A stretch of 64,000 nt of DNA, from NCBI GenBank assembly GCA_021732005.1, contig JAKFVT010000036.1, positions 1 to 64,000 of the forward strand, in the 5' to 3' direction. The notes beneath the pieces are model-generated. The model made no database searches and was not told the origin of the DNA. It saw only the letters and a list, made by a program, of their open reading frames with translations. This document shows positions 26,593 through 36,712 of the stretch, piece after piece. This stretch comes from Mycobacterium sp. (lineage in GTDB: Bacteria; Actinomycetota; Actinomycetes; Mycobacteriales; Mycobacteriaceae). The translations under genes were made by a program, and so were the position numbers. Numbering within the stretch: position 1 is the first letter of the stretch; every line of letters begins with the position of its first letter.

Positions 26593-27889
26593 CTCCGGTC
26601 ATGCGGTCGGCTGCCGGGAGGTCGAGGTAGCGCTCGAGGTTGCGGTGCAGGTTGATGACGCGCCGCTCCTCATTGGACAGCGTCAGGTGGGTGAAACCCG
26701 GCTGACGCAGCCCGCGCTGCAGCCCCGCCAGGACCGAAATATCCTGCGTCAGAACCAGACCGGGATGAGCCTCCTCGGCTGTCATGCGCACGTCGATCGG
26801 GTGGGTACGCGGTGCGCCCGGCGCCATCCGGGTCCACAGGTACATGACGAGCTCGCCGCGTTCGGGATCGGGGCCCGGGTGTGACGTCATGACCGTCAGG
26901 TGGTCGGCGTTGGTCAGCAACGTCAGGTTGGGGAACACGTTGTACTGGTGGAGCAACATGATTTGTTCGGTGCTGGCCCAACCGAGGTCGACTCCGCGAC
27001 TCGCCGCGAACTCCCTTGTGCGAGCGGCGATCACATCAGGTACCGAATCGCCACCCGGGTACGGCGTGCCCTCCTCGACGCCCATCAGCATGCCCTGGGT
27101 TGTCACGTACGCGTGCCAGACGTCGTCGTCGGCGATGGGCTCCTTCATGTGCGGGCTCGGAACTCCGTAGAACTGCTCCGACTTTCCGGTGTGACCCCAG
27201 ATCTGTTGCGGTGCATAAACATCGTCCATGCACCGGTGCAGCTCGGGATGCAGCGTCTGGATGTGATAGGTCTCGCTGTAGCCGTCGGCGATCGTCTTCC
27301 AGTTCGCGTCCACCTCGATCGTCATCGTGGCGTAGCAGTGGAAATCCTCGAGCCGGTTCCATGAGATGTCGGCGGGCAGCGCCTCGAGATAGTCAGCGAG
27401 CGACATCGCGTCTGCGTCGAGATTGACGAACACCAGCCCTGCCCAGACCTCGACGGAGGCCGCGATGAGGGGGAAGTCCTCCATGTGCAGCGCACCGAAA
27501 CCCTTGCGGTTGGGCACGCGCTTCAACGCCCCGGCCAGGTCCCACGTCCACCCGTGGTAGCCGCAGCGCAGCTCGCGCAGCTCCGAGCCGGCGCCCGTGC
27601 ACAGCGAATTGCCGCGGTGCCGGCAGACGTTCTGGAAAGCCCGCAGTTGCGTGTTGTCGCGGACGATCAGGACCGAATACGCCCCGCACCGGTATTCGAA
27701 GTAGTCACCTGGCTCGGCGACATGATCGAGCGTGCAGGCGACCTGCCAGACGCGCGGCCAGAGGTGTTCGCGCTCGAGGCGGGCGAACTCGGGGGAGTAG
27801 TAGCGCGCGGCGGGCACGCGGGTCGGGTTGGCCGGAGGCGGGCCGATCGCGTCCTCGCGTCGAACATCGTGCGCCGTGTGCGTCACCAT
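26567..27889 (-). CDS. Rieske 2Fe-2S aromatic-ring-hydroxylating oxygenase, alpha subunit
   Basis: A 440-residue oxygenase component. The Rieske cluster ligands are Cys89, His91, Cys109 and His112 (VCRHRGNS and RCGYHGWTWD). The mononuclear iron site is the ADGYSETYHIQTLH segment (His209 and His214 with the preceding acidic residues). It needs a reductase or ferredoxin, and neither is encoded beside it. It probably hydroxylates or demethylates an aromatic or quaternary-amine-like substrate. ATG 27889 has a perfect AGGAGG. It is divergent from the amidohydrolase over 103 bases that contain a strong palindrome. Confidence 0.9.
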   Translation of the reverse strand: MVTHTAHDVRREDAIGPPPANPTRVPAARYYSPEFARLEREHLWPRVWQVACTLDHVAEPGDYFEYRCGAYSVLIVRDNTQLRAFQNVCRHRGNSLCTGAGSELRELRCGYHGWTWDLAGALKRVPNRKGFGALHMEDFPLIAASVEVWAGLVFVNLDADAMSLADYLEALPADISWNRLEDFHCYATMTIEVDANWKTIADGYSETYHIQTLHPELHRCMDDVYAPQQIWGHTGKSEQFYGVPSPHMKEPIADDDVWHAYVTTQGMLMGVEEGTPYPGGDSVPDVIAARTREFAASRGVDLGWASTEQIMLLHQYNVFPNLTLLTNADHLTVMTSHPGPDPERGELVMYLWTRMAPGAPRTHPIDVRMTAEEAHPGLVLTQDISVLAGLQRGLRQPGFTHLTLSNEERRVINLHRNLERYLDLPAADRMTGGEPGGPQS

Positions 27890-27919
27890 GCGCCTCCTTG
27901 CGAAATCTTCTCCAAACGG

Positions 27920-27949
27920 TATTACACGCGGCCCTGTAACGGTGTTACA
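27920..27949. promoter_or_regulatory. Candidate TetR-type operator in the Rieske/amidohydrolase divergent region
   Basis: TGTAACGGTGTTACA at 27935-27949 is an exact 6-3-6 inverted repeat. A third half-site, TTACA at 27922-27926, pairs with the TGTAA of the first. It is 43-44 bases from both start codons, a position that can control both promoters. Confidence 0.55.
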
Positions 27950-27992
27950 TTGGCGACGGAATCCCATTGACATCGTGTGTCGAGGAGTAACC

Positions 27993-29753
<1,761 letters not shown>

Positions 29754-29762
29754 CGCGGACCT

Positions 29763-30905
29763 TCACTCGCTGAAGACGCCCAACTCGTCGAGAACATCGG
29801 CGTAGGCAAGCACGTCCGCGGCGAACAGCTGCGGCTGCTCGAACGCCGCGAAGTGGCCACCGCGGTCCTGAATCGAGTAGTGCACCAGGTGATAGTGCTT
29901 GTGCGCCCAGACTTTCGGGATCCGCACCAGCTCTGCCGGGTAGACCGCATAACCGGTCGGGACGTCGACCCGGCCCGACCACGGGCTGAGCGCACCGGTG
30001 CCGGCGTGGGCCGCCTCGTAGTACAGCCGCGCGGCCGAGGTCGCGGTGCCGGTCAGCCAGTACATCATCAGATTGTCGATAAGCCGGTCGGTGCGGATCG
30101 GCATGTCGTCGCGGACGTCGCTCCAGGCATGGAACTTCTCCAGAATCCAGCCGGCCAGACCCACCGGCGAGTCTTCGAGCCCGTAGCCGAGTGAATGTGG
30201 CCGGGTGCCTTGGATTTCCATGTAGGCGGTGCCTTCTGCCATCCGTTCGGCGGAGGCGATGAATGCGGCCATCTCCTCCTCGGTGACTCCGTCCATGGCG
30301 TCGGGACCCTCGGCGGACGCGAAGAGCATATTGGTGTGGATGGCGACCGCGCGATCCGGGTAGTGCTCACCGAGGTAGCGCACCACCAGAGCGCCCCAGT
30401 CGCCGCCCTGAGCCAGAAAGCGCTGGTAACCCAGTTGCGTCATCACCTCGGCGACCGCCGCCGCGACGACCGAGGTGTCGACGCCGCGTTCGCTGGTCGG
30501 GCCGGAGAAGCCGTAGCCGGGCATCGAGACCACCACGACGTGATACCGCTCGTGCAGCAGGGGTAGGGCATCGAGGAATTCGATGATCGAACCCGGCCAC
30601 CCGTGCACCAGCACCAGCGGGATCGCGGTGCTGTTGGCAGACCTACGGTGCAGGAAGTGGACGCGTTGGCCTGCGGCTACGGTCACGAAGGAGCCCACGG
30701 CGTTGAGCTCTGCTTCGGTTGCGCGCCAGTCGTACTCGTCGCGCCACCGCTCGACGAACGCCCTCAAGAACGACTGATCGGTGCCGTAATCCCAGCCGCT
30801 GCCGGCCAGTTCGGCGGGAAATCGGGCGGATTCAAGGCGGCGGCGCAGGTCGTCGAGATCGGCTTGCGGAACCGCGATCTCGAACTGCGTGGGGGAGTGA
30901 GTCAT
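29763..30905 (-). CDS. Epoxide hydrolase (EHN-type, alpha/beta-hydrolase)
   Basis: A 380-residue hydrolase with the N-terminal EHN extension (QFEIAVPQADLDDLRRRLES) typical of this class. The oxyanion motif is HGWPGS (101-106), the nucleophile Asp169 in GGDWG and the base His351 in RGGHFAAFE. Substrate epoxides are unknown; mycobacteria use such enzymes on lipids and xenobiotics. It lies 46 bases downstream of the FAD oxidase and tap, on the same strand, so it could be the last gene of that transcript. Nine bases separate its stop from that of the convergent amidohydrolase. Confidence 0.9.
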   Translation of the reverse strand: MTHSPTQFEIAVPQADLDDLRRRLESARFPAELAGSGWDYGTDQSFLRAFVERWRDEYDWRATEAELNAVGSFVTVAAGQRVHFLHRRSANSTAIPLVLVHGWPGSIIEFLDALPLLHERYHVVVVSMPGYGFSGPTSERGVDTSVVAAAVAEVMTQLGYQRFLAQGGDWGALVVRYLGEHYPDRAVAIHTNMLFASAEGPDAMDGVTEEEMAAFIASAERMAEGTAYMEIQGTRPHSLGYGLEDSPVGLAGWILEKFHAWSDVRDDMPIRTDRLIDNLMMYWLTGTATSAARLYYEAAHAGTGALSPWSGRVDVPTGYAVYPAELVRIPKVWAHKHYHLVHYSIQDRGGHFAAFEQPQLFAADVLAYADVLDELGVFSE

Positions 30906-30951
30906 CGCCGTCCACCCTAGCCAGGCGGCACAACCAGCGCGCCACCTTGCG

Positions 30952-32319
30952 TCAAATAACCGCGCCCGGATTCAAAATCCCGTCGGGATCCAGCGCGGCC
31001 TTGATCCGGCGATTGAGTTCCATGGCTTCGGGACCCAATTGACCTGCAAGCCATGGCTTCTTGAGCCGGCCAACGCCGTGTTCGCCGGTGATCGTCCCGC
31101 CCAGCGACACCGCCAGGTCCATGATCTCACCGAAAGCCTTTTCGGCCCGTTCGGTCATCGCGGCGTCGGCGGGATCGAAGACGATCAGCGGATGGGTGTT
31201 GCCGTCGCCGGCGTGGGCGATCACCGAGATCGTCAAATCGCGGTCGGCGGCGATCTTGGCCACCCCGCCCACCAGCTCGGCGAGCGCGGGCAGTGGCACA
31301 CCGACATCCTCCAGGAGCAGCGAACCCTTGGCCTCCACCGCGGGGATGGCGAACCTGCGGGCCGCGACGAACGCCTCGCCCTCGGCCGGGTCGGACGTCG
31401 AAAAGCATTCTTTGGCACCGGCTTCGGTGAAAACGCGGGCCATGTACTCGGCGTCCTCGGCGCCGGCCGGGCCGCGGTCGTCGGAGGCGGCCACCATCAT
31501 CGCCGCCGCCGAGCGGTCCAGGCCCATCCTCAGCTTGTCCTCGACGGCGTTGATGGACACCGCGTCCATGAACTCCAGCATCGAGGGCCGGATGCGTCCG
31601 GTGATCGTCACCACCGCGCCGGCCGCGGCCTCCACCGAATCGAAGGTCGCCACCACCGTGCACGCCGACGGCTGGGGAGGCAGCAGCCGCAGCGTCACCT
31701 CGGTGACCACCCCGAGGGTGCCCTCACTTCCGACGAACAGCTTGGTCAGCGACAGCCCGGCAACATCTTTCAGGCGCGGGCCGCCGAGACGCACCGCGGT
31801 GCCGTCGGCCAGCACCACCTGCAGGCCCAGCACGTAATCGGTTGTCACGCCGTACTTCACGCAGCACAGGCCACCCGCATTGGTGGCGATGTTGCCGCCG
31901 ATGCTGCAGATCTCGTACGACGACGGGTCGGGCGGATACCACAAGCCGTGCTCCGCGACCGCTTTCTTGACCTCGGCGTTGAGCAGACCGGGCTGCACGA
32001 CGGCGGTGCGCGTCACCGGGTCGACGGTGATATCGCGCATCTTCTCCGTCGACAGCACGATCCCGCCGTCGACGGCGGTCGCGCCACCGGACAGTCCGGT
32101 GCCCGCTCCGCGCGGCACCACCGCGATGCGGTTCGCCGAAGCCCAGCGCATCACCGTCTGCACCTCTTCGGTGCGGGTGGGCCGCACCACGGCCAACGGC
32201 ATCCCGGCCGCAGGGTCGGCGGCGCGGTCGTGGCGATAGGACGCCAGGATGTCGGGGTCGGTGACGACGACCCCGTCGGGAAGCTCAGCGGCCAGGCCGG
32301 CCAGAGCGCTCACGGCCAT
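30952..32319 (-). CDS. FAD-linked oxidase (GlcD-type), Rv1257c-like
   Basis: A 455-residue flavoprotein of the glycolate/D-lactate dehydrogenase group (Rv1257c is 455 residues). FAD domain: VVPRGAGTGLSGGATAVDGG (about 67-86) and SIGGNIATNAGGLCCVKYG (about 139-157). C-terminal domain: IAHAGDGNTHPLIVF and ITGEHGVGRLKKPWL with the conserved histidines. It overlaps the 3' end of tap by ten bases and so is translated with it. It probably oxidises a 2-hydroxy acid and passes electrons to the respiratory chain. It is a paralogue of the enzyme at 15279-16631. Confidence 0.92.
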   Translation of the reverse strand: MAVSALAGLAAELPDGVVVTDPDILASYRHDRAADPAAGMPLAVVRPTRTEEVQTVMRWASANRIAVVPRGAGTGLSGGATAVDGGIVLSTEKMRDITVDPVTRTAVVQPGLLNAEVKKAVAEHGLWYPPDPSSYEICSIGGNIATNAGGLCCVKYGVTTDYVLGLQVVLADGTAVRLGGPRLKDVAGLSLTKLFVGSEGTLGVVTEVTLRLLPPQPSACTVVATFDSVEAAAGAVVTITGRIRPSMLEFMDAVSINAVEDKLRMGLDRSAAAMMVAASDDRGPAGAEDAEYMARVFTEAGAKECFSTSDPAEGEAFVAARRFAIPAVEAKGSLLLEDVGVPLPALAELVGGVAKIAADRDLTISVIAHAGDGNTHPLIVFDPADAAMTERAEKAFGEIMDLAVSLGGTITGEHGVGRLKKPWLAGQLGPEAMELNRRIKAALDPDGILNPGAVI

Positions 32320-33551
32320 TGCGCCATCCTAGGCGGGTCGTCGTCCAGCTCTTTGAGGGCGGGCAACCAGGGACACACCACGCCGATCGCCAAGATCGGC
32401 ACCGCCAGAACCAGGAATGTCACCTTGAGACCGAACGCGTCGACCAGCGGGCCGGCCACCGTGAACCCGATCGGACCCGCGGCGTAGGTCATCGACGTCA
32501 TCACCCCGACGACCCGGCCGCGCAGCTGCTCGGGCGTGCGGGTCTGCATGACCGAGTTGTAGATGGGCCCGATCGGCCCGTACACCAGGCCGACCAGTGC
32601 GGCGAACGACAAGATGACCGGCAGCGGCGGCAGGAACGCGATGACCGCCACCGCGATCCCGAACGTCAGCACCGCCGTCAGCACCGTCGTCCGTTTGCTG
32701 GCGATCTTCGACAGCACCGTCCAGCTCAGCGCCCCGATCAGCCCGCCGATCGACAACGCCATCAGCACCCAGCCCAGCTGGGCCGGCTCGTTGCGGTCGG
32801 TGAAGTACTTCGGGAAGAGCACGCTTTCCATCGGCAGGTACAACCCGGTGACGGCGAGGTCGACCAGGCCCAGGGTGCGAAGAACCCGGTTGCGCCAGAC
32901 GAACTTCAAGCCTTCGAGAACTCCGGAAACCACACTCTCCGGCAGCTTTTCGCGCGCCGGGCGTCCGGTGCCCTCCAGCTGCAGCACCGCCATCGCCAGG
33001 ATCGCCAACCCGAACAGCGCGGCGGTCACCCACATCGCGTTGACACCGCCGAGCGTCGCGATGAGCAGGCCGCCGACACCCGGGCCGGTGATGTAGGCCA
33101 GGTTGAACACGGCCTCATAGACGCTGTTGGTGTGATCGAGGGTCCAGCCCGCGCGGACCGCCGCCTCGGGCAGCATCGACTGCCGCGCGGTCATGCCGGC
33201 CGGATCGAAGAACGCGCCGAGGGCGGCCAGTGCGGCCAGGACGAGGGTGGTCAGCACGTCGGTGCCGAACGCGATCGCCAAGAGCGGGATCGCGGCCACC
33301 GCGATGGCTGACAGCGCGTCGGAGAGCATCGCAACCCGGCGTCGACCGACGAAGTCGACGGCGGCGCCGGCGATGAGGGTGGCGAACAACAGCGGCAGGG
33401 TTGCCGCGCCCGCGACGATAGAGGCGTCCACCGCACTGCCCGTGCGCTGCAGCACCAGCCAGGGGAAGGCGACCATGGAGATGCCGTTGGCGCCCGCGGC
33501 CAGGAAGGTCGAGGACAGGATCAGCAGCGCGGGGACGCGCGTGGTGGTCAC
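32310..33551 (-). CDS. tap: Tap-type MFS multidrug efflux pump
   Basis: A 413-residue, 12-helix MFS exporter. It shows AAGANGISMVAFPWLVLQR in helix 1 and GAAVDFVGRRRV as motif A, and its length is close to Rv1258c (419). The Tap family is known to export tetracycline and aminoglycosides and to confer low-level resistance. The GTG at 33551 is preceded by TAAGCT at 6 bases on the minus strand, so the transcript is probably leaderless. In M. tuberculosis this gene is controlled by WhiB7; I did not find a convincing WhiB7 AT-rich box here. It overlaps the FAD oxidase downstream. Confidence 0.88.
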   Translation of the reverse strand: MTTTRVPALLILSSTFLAAGANGISMVAFPWLVLQRTGSAVDASIVAGAATLPLLFATLIAGAAVDFVGRRRVAMLSDALSAIAVAAIPLLAIAFGTDVLTTLVLAALAALGAFFDPAGMTARQSMLPEAAVRAGWTLDHTNSVYEAVFNLAYITGPGVGGLLIATLGGVNAMWVTAALFGLAILAMAVLQLEGTGRPAREKLPESVVSGVLEGLKFVWRNRVLRTLGLVDLAVTGLYLPMESVLFPKYFTDRNEPAQLGWVLMALSIGGLIGALSWTVLSKIASKRTTVLTAVLTFGIAVAVIAFLPPLPVILSFAALVGLVYGPIGPIYNSVMQTRTPEQLRGRVVGVMTSMTYAAGPIGFTVAGPLVDAFGLKVTFLVLAVPILAIGVVCPWLPALKELDDDPPRMAQWP

Positions 33552-33557
33552 CGGCAG

Positions 33558-33563
33558 AGCTTA
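33558..33563 (-). promoter_or_regulatory. Candidate -10 box of tap (leaderless)
   Basis: Minus-strand TAAGCT followed by exactly 6 bases and the GTG start; no Shine-Dalgarno sequence could fit on such a transcript. Confidence 0.5.
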
Positions 33564-33603
33564 AGTTCTCGCGCGCCGCGCGGGACCCGGGCAGAGTGGA
33601 CCG

Positions 33604-34431
33604 GTGACCCTCCTTCCACATCCGCGGACCAGGGTGTTGTTCTCCTCGCCCGTTCCGCCGGGTACGGGCTGGCCCGGGGACCCCGCCGTGCCCGAGACCC
33701 CGGTGGCTGCCGACGCCGCCCAGGTGGGGGCTTTGGCCGCGGCGGCCCACGATATCGCGACGGTGGATGCCCAGGTCAGCGTCTGCCGGGCATGTCCAAG
33801 GCTGGTCGCCTGGCGGGAAGAGGTGGCGGTCACCAAACGTCGCTCGTTCGCCGGTGAGCCGTATTGGGGAAGGCCGATCACCGGGTGGGGCTCGGCGCAG
33901 CCGAAGATTCTGGTGCTGGGCCTGGCCCCGGCCGCGCAAGGCGGCAACCGGACGGGGCGGGTGTTCACCGGTGATCGTTCGGGGGATCAACTGTTCGCCG
34001 CGCTGCACCGGACCGGCCTGGTGAACCAACCGACCAGTGTCGACGCGGCAGATGGCTTGTTCACCAACGACATTCGGGTGGTCGCCGCCGTTCGGTGCGC
34101 GCCGCCCGGTAACAAGCCGGAACCCGACGAGCGGTCGACGTGTGAGCCGTGGCTGACCGCCGAGTGGCGGCTGATCGCGCCGTCGGTTCGGGTGATCGTG
34201 ACCCTGGGCGGGTTCGGCTGGCAGGCCGCGCTGCGGTTGCTCGCCGACGACCTGCCTGTGCAGGCCAAACCCAAATTCGGGCACGGGGTGGTCGTCGAGT
34301 TGCCGTCAGGCCGACAGCTTCTGGGCTGCTACCACCCGAGTCAGCAGAACATGTTCACCGGCCGCCTCACGCCGGCGATGCTGGACGACGTGTTCACCGA
34401 CGCTGCCGCACGGGCGGGCCTGCGGCGGTAA
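33604..34431 (+). CDS. udgB: Family 5 uracil-DNA glycosylase (UdgB), Fe-S type
   Basis: A 275-residue base-excision repair enzyme that removes uracil, and in this family also hypoxanthine and other deaminated bases. The four-cysteine Fe-S cluster starts with VCRACPRLV (Cys at about 60 and 63); motif A is [19 protein letters not shown] and motif [11 protein letters not shown]. It matches Rv1259 in family and place. The GTG at 33604 is the longest start; the first 30 residues are Pro-rich and variable. It is divergent from tap by 52 bases. Its TAA is directly followed by the 38-base tandem repeat. Confidence 0.92.
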   Translation: MTLLPHPRTRVLFSSPVPPGTGWPGDPAVPETPVAADAAQVGALAAAAHDIATVDAQVSVCRACPRLVAWREEVAVTKRRSFAGEPYWGRPITGWGSAQPKILVLGLAPAAQGGNRTGRVFTGDRSGDQLFAALHRTGLVNQPTSVDAADGLFTNDIRVVAAVRCAPPGNKPEPDERSTCEPWLTAEWRLIAPSVRVIVTLGGFGWQAALRLLADDLPVQAKPKFGHGVVVELPSGRQLLGCYHPSQQNMFTGRLTPAMLDDVFTDAAARAGLRR

Positions 34432-34506
34432 CCCAATTCCCGGGTCGCTTCGCTCCTGCCCTCCGGTGACCCAATTCCCGGGTCGCTTCGCTCCTGCCCT
34501 CCGGTG
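34431..34506. repeat. Two exact tandem copies of a 38-base unit
   Basis: Units at 34431-34468 and 34469-34506 are identical, each beginning ACCCAATTCCCGGG and ending CCCTCCGGTG. The array begins at the last base of the udgB stop codon and ends 38 bases before the next start. There is no hairpin strong enough to call a terminator, but CCCGGG and the GGTCGC/GCGACC-type content could give a modest fold. Confidence 0.85.
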
Positions 34507-34544
34507 AGGGGAAGCATGCGCGTACTCGTATCGTTGAGGTGACT

Positions 34545-35576
34545 ATGCGGCTTTCTGTCCTCGACCTCGTTCCGGTACGTACCGACCAATCCACCGCCGC
34601 GGCGCTGGCGGCCACCGTACGGCTGGCTCAGACCGCCGACCGCTTGGGATTCACCCGGTATTGGGTGGCCGAACACCACAACATGCCCGCGGTCGCGGCC
34701 ACCAGCCCACCGGTGATCCTTGCCTACCTGGCTGCCCAGACCACCCAGGTGCGGCTGGGTTCGGGTGGGGTGATGCTGCCCAACCATGCGCCGCTGGCCG
34801 TTGCCGAGCAGTTCGCATTGTTGGAGGCCGCCGCTCCGGGGCGTATCGATCTCGGTATCGGCCGCGCGCCCGGCTCCGACCCGGTGACGTCGTACATGTT
34901 GCGGGGTACCCGTGACGATTCTGATATCGAGAACTTCCCGCAGTACCTCGACGACGTCGCGGCGCTGATGAGCGCGCACGGGGTGCGCATCCCGATCCGC
35001 AACCAGGACTACATCCTCAAGGCAACGCCCGCGGCGGTCGAGGAGCCGCGGCTGTGGCTGCTCGGCTCGTCGATGTACTCGGCACATCTGGCCGCCGCCA
35101 AAGGGCTGCCGTATGTGTTCGCGCATCACTTCGCCGGGCAGGGCACCGTCGAGGCGCTGGCCACCTACCGGTCGGAATTCCGGCCCAGTGCGGTGGCCGC
35201 CGAGCCGGTGACGTTCATGACGGTCAACGCGGTGGTCGCGCCGACGCGGTCCGAGGCCGAGGCGTTGCTGCTGCCGAACCTGCAGATGATGGCGCGGTTG
35301 CGCACCGGTCAGCCGCTCGGGCCGCTCGACCTGGTCGAGGACGCGGCGGCGCTGACCATGCACCCGCAGGCCGAGGCGATCATCGCCGCCGGGCGCAGCA
35401 AGGCCGTCGTCGGTTCACCGTCCGAGGCGGCCGACCAGGTTCGTGAAGTGGCCGCAGAGTTCGACGTCGACGAGGTGATGGTCAACCCCGTCGCATCCGC
35501 ACATCGCGGGACCGACCCGGCGACCGCCCCGGACCGGGAGACCACGCTGGAGCTGCTGGCGAAAGAACTGTTCTAG
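34545..35576 (+). CDS. LLM class flavin-dependent oxidoreductase (MsnO8-like)
   Basis: A 343-residue luciferase-like TIM-barrel oxidoreductase using reduced FMN (or F420). Visible: MRLSVLDLVPV at the start, RYWVAEHHNMP, VRLGSGGVMLPNHAPL and AAPGRIDLGIGRAPG, the standard blocks of the alkanal-monooxygenase-like MsnO8 subgroup. The substrate is unknown. ATG 34545 has GAGG at 34536-34539; a GTG two codons earlier is possible. In M. tuberculosis the equivalent place holds Rv1260, an unrelated FAD oxidoreductase, so this gene is an accessory replacement or insertion. Confidence 0.88.
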   Translation: MRLSVLDLVPVRTDQSTAAALAATVRLAQTADRLGFTRYWVAEHHNMPAVAATSPPVILAYLAAQTTQVRLGSGGVMLPNHAPLAVAEQFALLEAAAPGRIDLGIGRAPGSDPVTSYMLRGTRDDSDIENFPQYLDDVAALMSAHGVRIPIRNQDYILKATPAAVEEPRLWLLGSSMYSAHLAAAKGLPYVFAHHFAGQGTVEALATYRSEFRPSAVAAEPVTFMTVNAVVAPTRSEAEALLLPNLQMMARLRTGQPLGPLDLVEDAAALTMHPQAEAIIAAGRSKAVVGSPSEAADQVREVAAEFDVDEVMVNPVASAHRGTDPATAPDRETTLELLAKELF

Positions 35577-35609
35577 GGCAGACTCACCCGGGACTCAGGA
35601 CCGATGTAC

Positions 35610-35768
35610 AGGGTTGCTGTCCGCCTCTGAGCGACAAATGTGGGGTCTGAAATGTTGTCGGTCATCGAGATCGACGCTAGCGTGACACCCACTCGGACTT
35701 CCCAGCGCCAGCGTCGATTTCGACGTGACCGGCCGAATGATTGTCGCTCAGAGGCGGACGGCAACCCT
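35610..35768. repeat. Repeat family A, copy 2: element with 28-base terminal inverted repeats
   Basis: Left end 35610-35637 and right end 35741-35768 are inverse copies with one mismatch in 28; both contain GTCCGCCTCTGAGCGACAA exactly. Inside, GATCGACGCTAGCG (35669-35682) pairs imperfectly with CGCCAGCGTCGATTTC (35706-35721), so the element folds as a long nested hairpin. It lies in the 232-base gap between two convergent genes, and I see no ORF in it. It shares its end and parts of its interior with 15097-15249. Confidence 0.8.
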
Positions 35769-35808
35769 ACGTCTTGCAGGCGGGGGCGCGTGTGGCGAGG
35801 ACAAGCGC

Positions 35809-36237
35809 TTACGGTGTCAGGCGCACGACCGGGATGGGCCGCGTGGTGCTGCTCTGATACGAGCTGTAGCGGCCGCCGTTGTTCGAGTCGCAGATGTGCC
35901 ACAACCGCCCGTAGTCCGGGTCGTCGGGCATCACGATGTGTGCGGTGACCGCCAAACGCCTTCTGCCCAGATTGATTTCGATCTTCGGATGTGCGCGCAG
36001 GTTGTGATACCAGGCCGGGTTGCGGTCCGCTCCGCCGTTGGACGCGACGATCAGGTAGTCGTCCCCATCGCGGAAGTAGGCGAGCAGATTCGACCGGGGC
36101 TGGCCGGTTTTCGCCCCGACGGTGTGCAGCATCAGCGAGGACGGAACCCCGGGCATCCGGTGCCCGATCCAGCCGTTGGTGCGCCGGTACACCCAGTCGT
36201 GCACCTTCACGAACGTCATCAGTGCGGAATCGGGCAT
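35809..36237 (-). CDS. Ddn-like deazaflavin (F420)-dependent nitroreductase family protein
   Basis: A 142-residue split-barrel protein of the mycobacterial Ddn/FDOR-A family, which uses coenzyme F420 to reduce quinones or nitro compounds at the membrane. Typical blocks: LMLHTVGAKTGQPRSNLLAY, YLIVASNGGADRNPAWYHNL and HPKIEINLG. It corresponds to Rv1261c. ATG 36237 follows the HIT gene stop by 7 bases, so the two are co-transcribed. The product of the neighbouring HIT gene is unrelated in function. Confidence 0.9.
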   Translation of the reverse strand: MPDSALMTFVKVHDWVYRRTNGWIGHRMPGVPSSLMLHTVGAKTGQPRSNLLAYFRDGDDYLIVASNGGADRNPAWYHNLRAHPKIEINLGRRRLAVTAHIVMPDDPDYGRLWHICDSNNGGRYSSYQSSTTRPIPVVRLTP

Positions 36238-36244
36238 GACTCTC

Positions 36245-36676
36245 TCATCCGGTTGTATCGAGCTGGGACAGGGCGGCACGCAGGATTCGTCCGGTGCCCT
36301 CGCGGTCGGGGTCACGGCGCAGCAGCATCCCCTTGGCGAACGACAGCTTGTCGCCGTCGCGCCGCGGGATCACATGCAGGTGAATGTGAAACACCGTCTG
36401 CATGGCCGACTTGCCGTCGTTGATGGCAATGTTGTTGCCGGTCGCGCCGAGATCGGATGCACGGGTCGCCTGCGCGATCCGCTGTCCGACGGCAAGCATC
36501 CCGGCCAGAGTCTCGGCCGGAGTGTCGGTGAGATCGACGGTGTGCCGCTTGGGCACCACCAGGGTGTGGCCCCGGGTGAACGGGCGGATGTCCAGGATGC
36601 CGAGGAAATCGTCGTCCTCGTGAACGCGGATGGCGGGTGCCGTACCGGCGACGATCTCGCAGAACACGCATGCCAT
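36245..36676 (-). CDS. HIT-family nucleotide hydrolase/transferase
   Basis: A 143-residue histidine-triad protein, Rv1262c-like, that cleaves nucleotide phosphoramidates or related nucleotides. The triad is HIHLHVIPR (His97, His99, His101), and MACVFCEIVAG plus FTRGHTLVVPKRH are the usual N-terminal motifs with Cys pairs that may bind zinc. A TACGGT box stands 6 bases before the ATG, suggesting a leaderless mRNA. The start is 36 bases from the divergent amidase start. Confidence 0.93.
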   Translation of the reverse strand: MACVFCEIVAGTAPAIRVHEDDDFLGILDIRPFTRGHTLVVPKRHTVDLTDTPAETLAGMLAVGQRIAQATRASDLGATGNNIAINDGKSAMQTVFHIHLHVIPRRDGDKLSFAKGMLLRRDPDREGTGRILRAALSQLDTTG

Positions 36677-36682
36677 CTGGCC

Positions 36683-36688
36683 ACCGTA
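36683..36688 (-). promoter_or_regulatory. Candidate -10 box of the HIT gene (leaderless)
   Basis: Minus-strand TACGGT, then 6 bases, then the ATG at 36676. The divergent amidase promoter box lies only 12 bases away on the other strand. Confidence 0.5.
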
Positions 36689-36699
36689 GCGGGCAGCGT

Positions 36700-36705
36700 T
36701 AGGCT
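36700..36705 (+). promoter_or_regulatory. Candidate -10 box of amiB2 (leaderless)
   Basis: TAGGCT followed by 7 bases and the ATG at 36713. Confidence 0.5.
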
Positions 36706-36712
36706 GCGGGAG

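Noticed and set aside
31039-32487. 482-codon plus-strand frame opposite the FAD oxidase and tap
   Set aside because: Antisense-type composition and overlap with two well-supported genes.
33552-33603. WhiB7-type promoter upstream of tap
   Set aside because: The expected AT-rich stretch next to a -35 box is not visible; the gap is very GC-rich.
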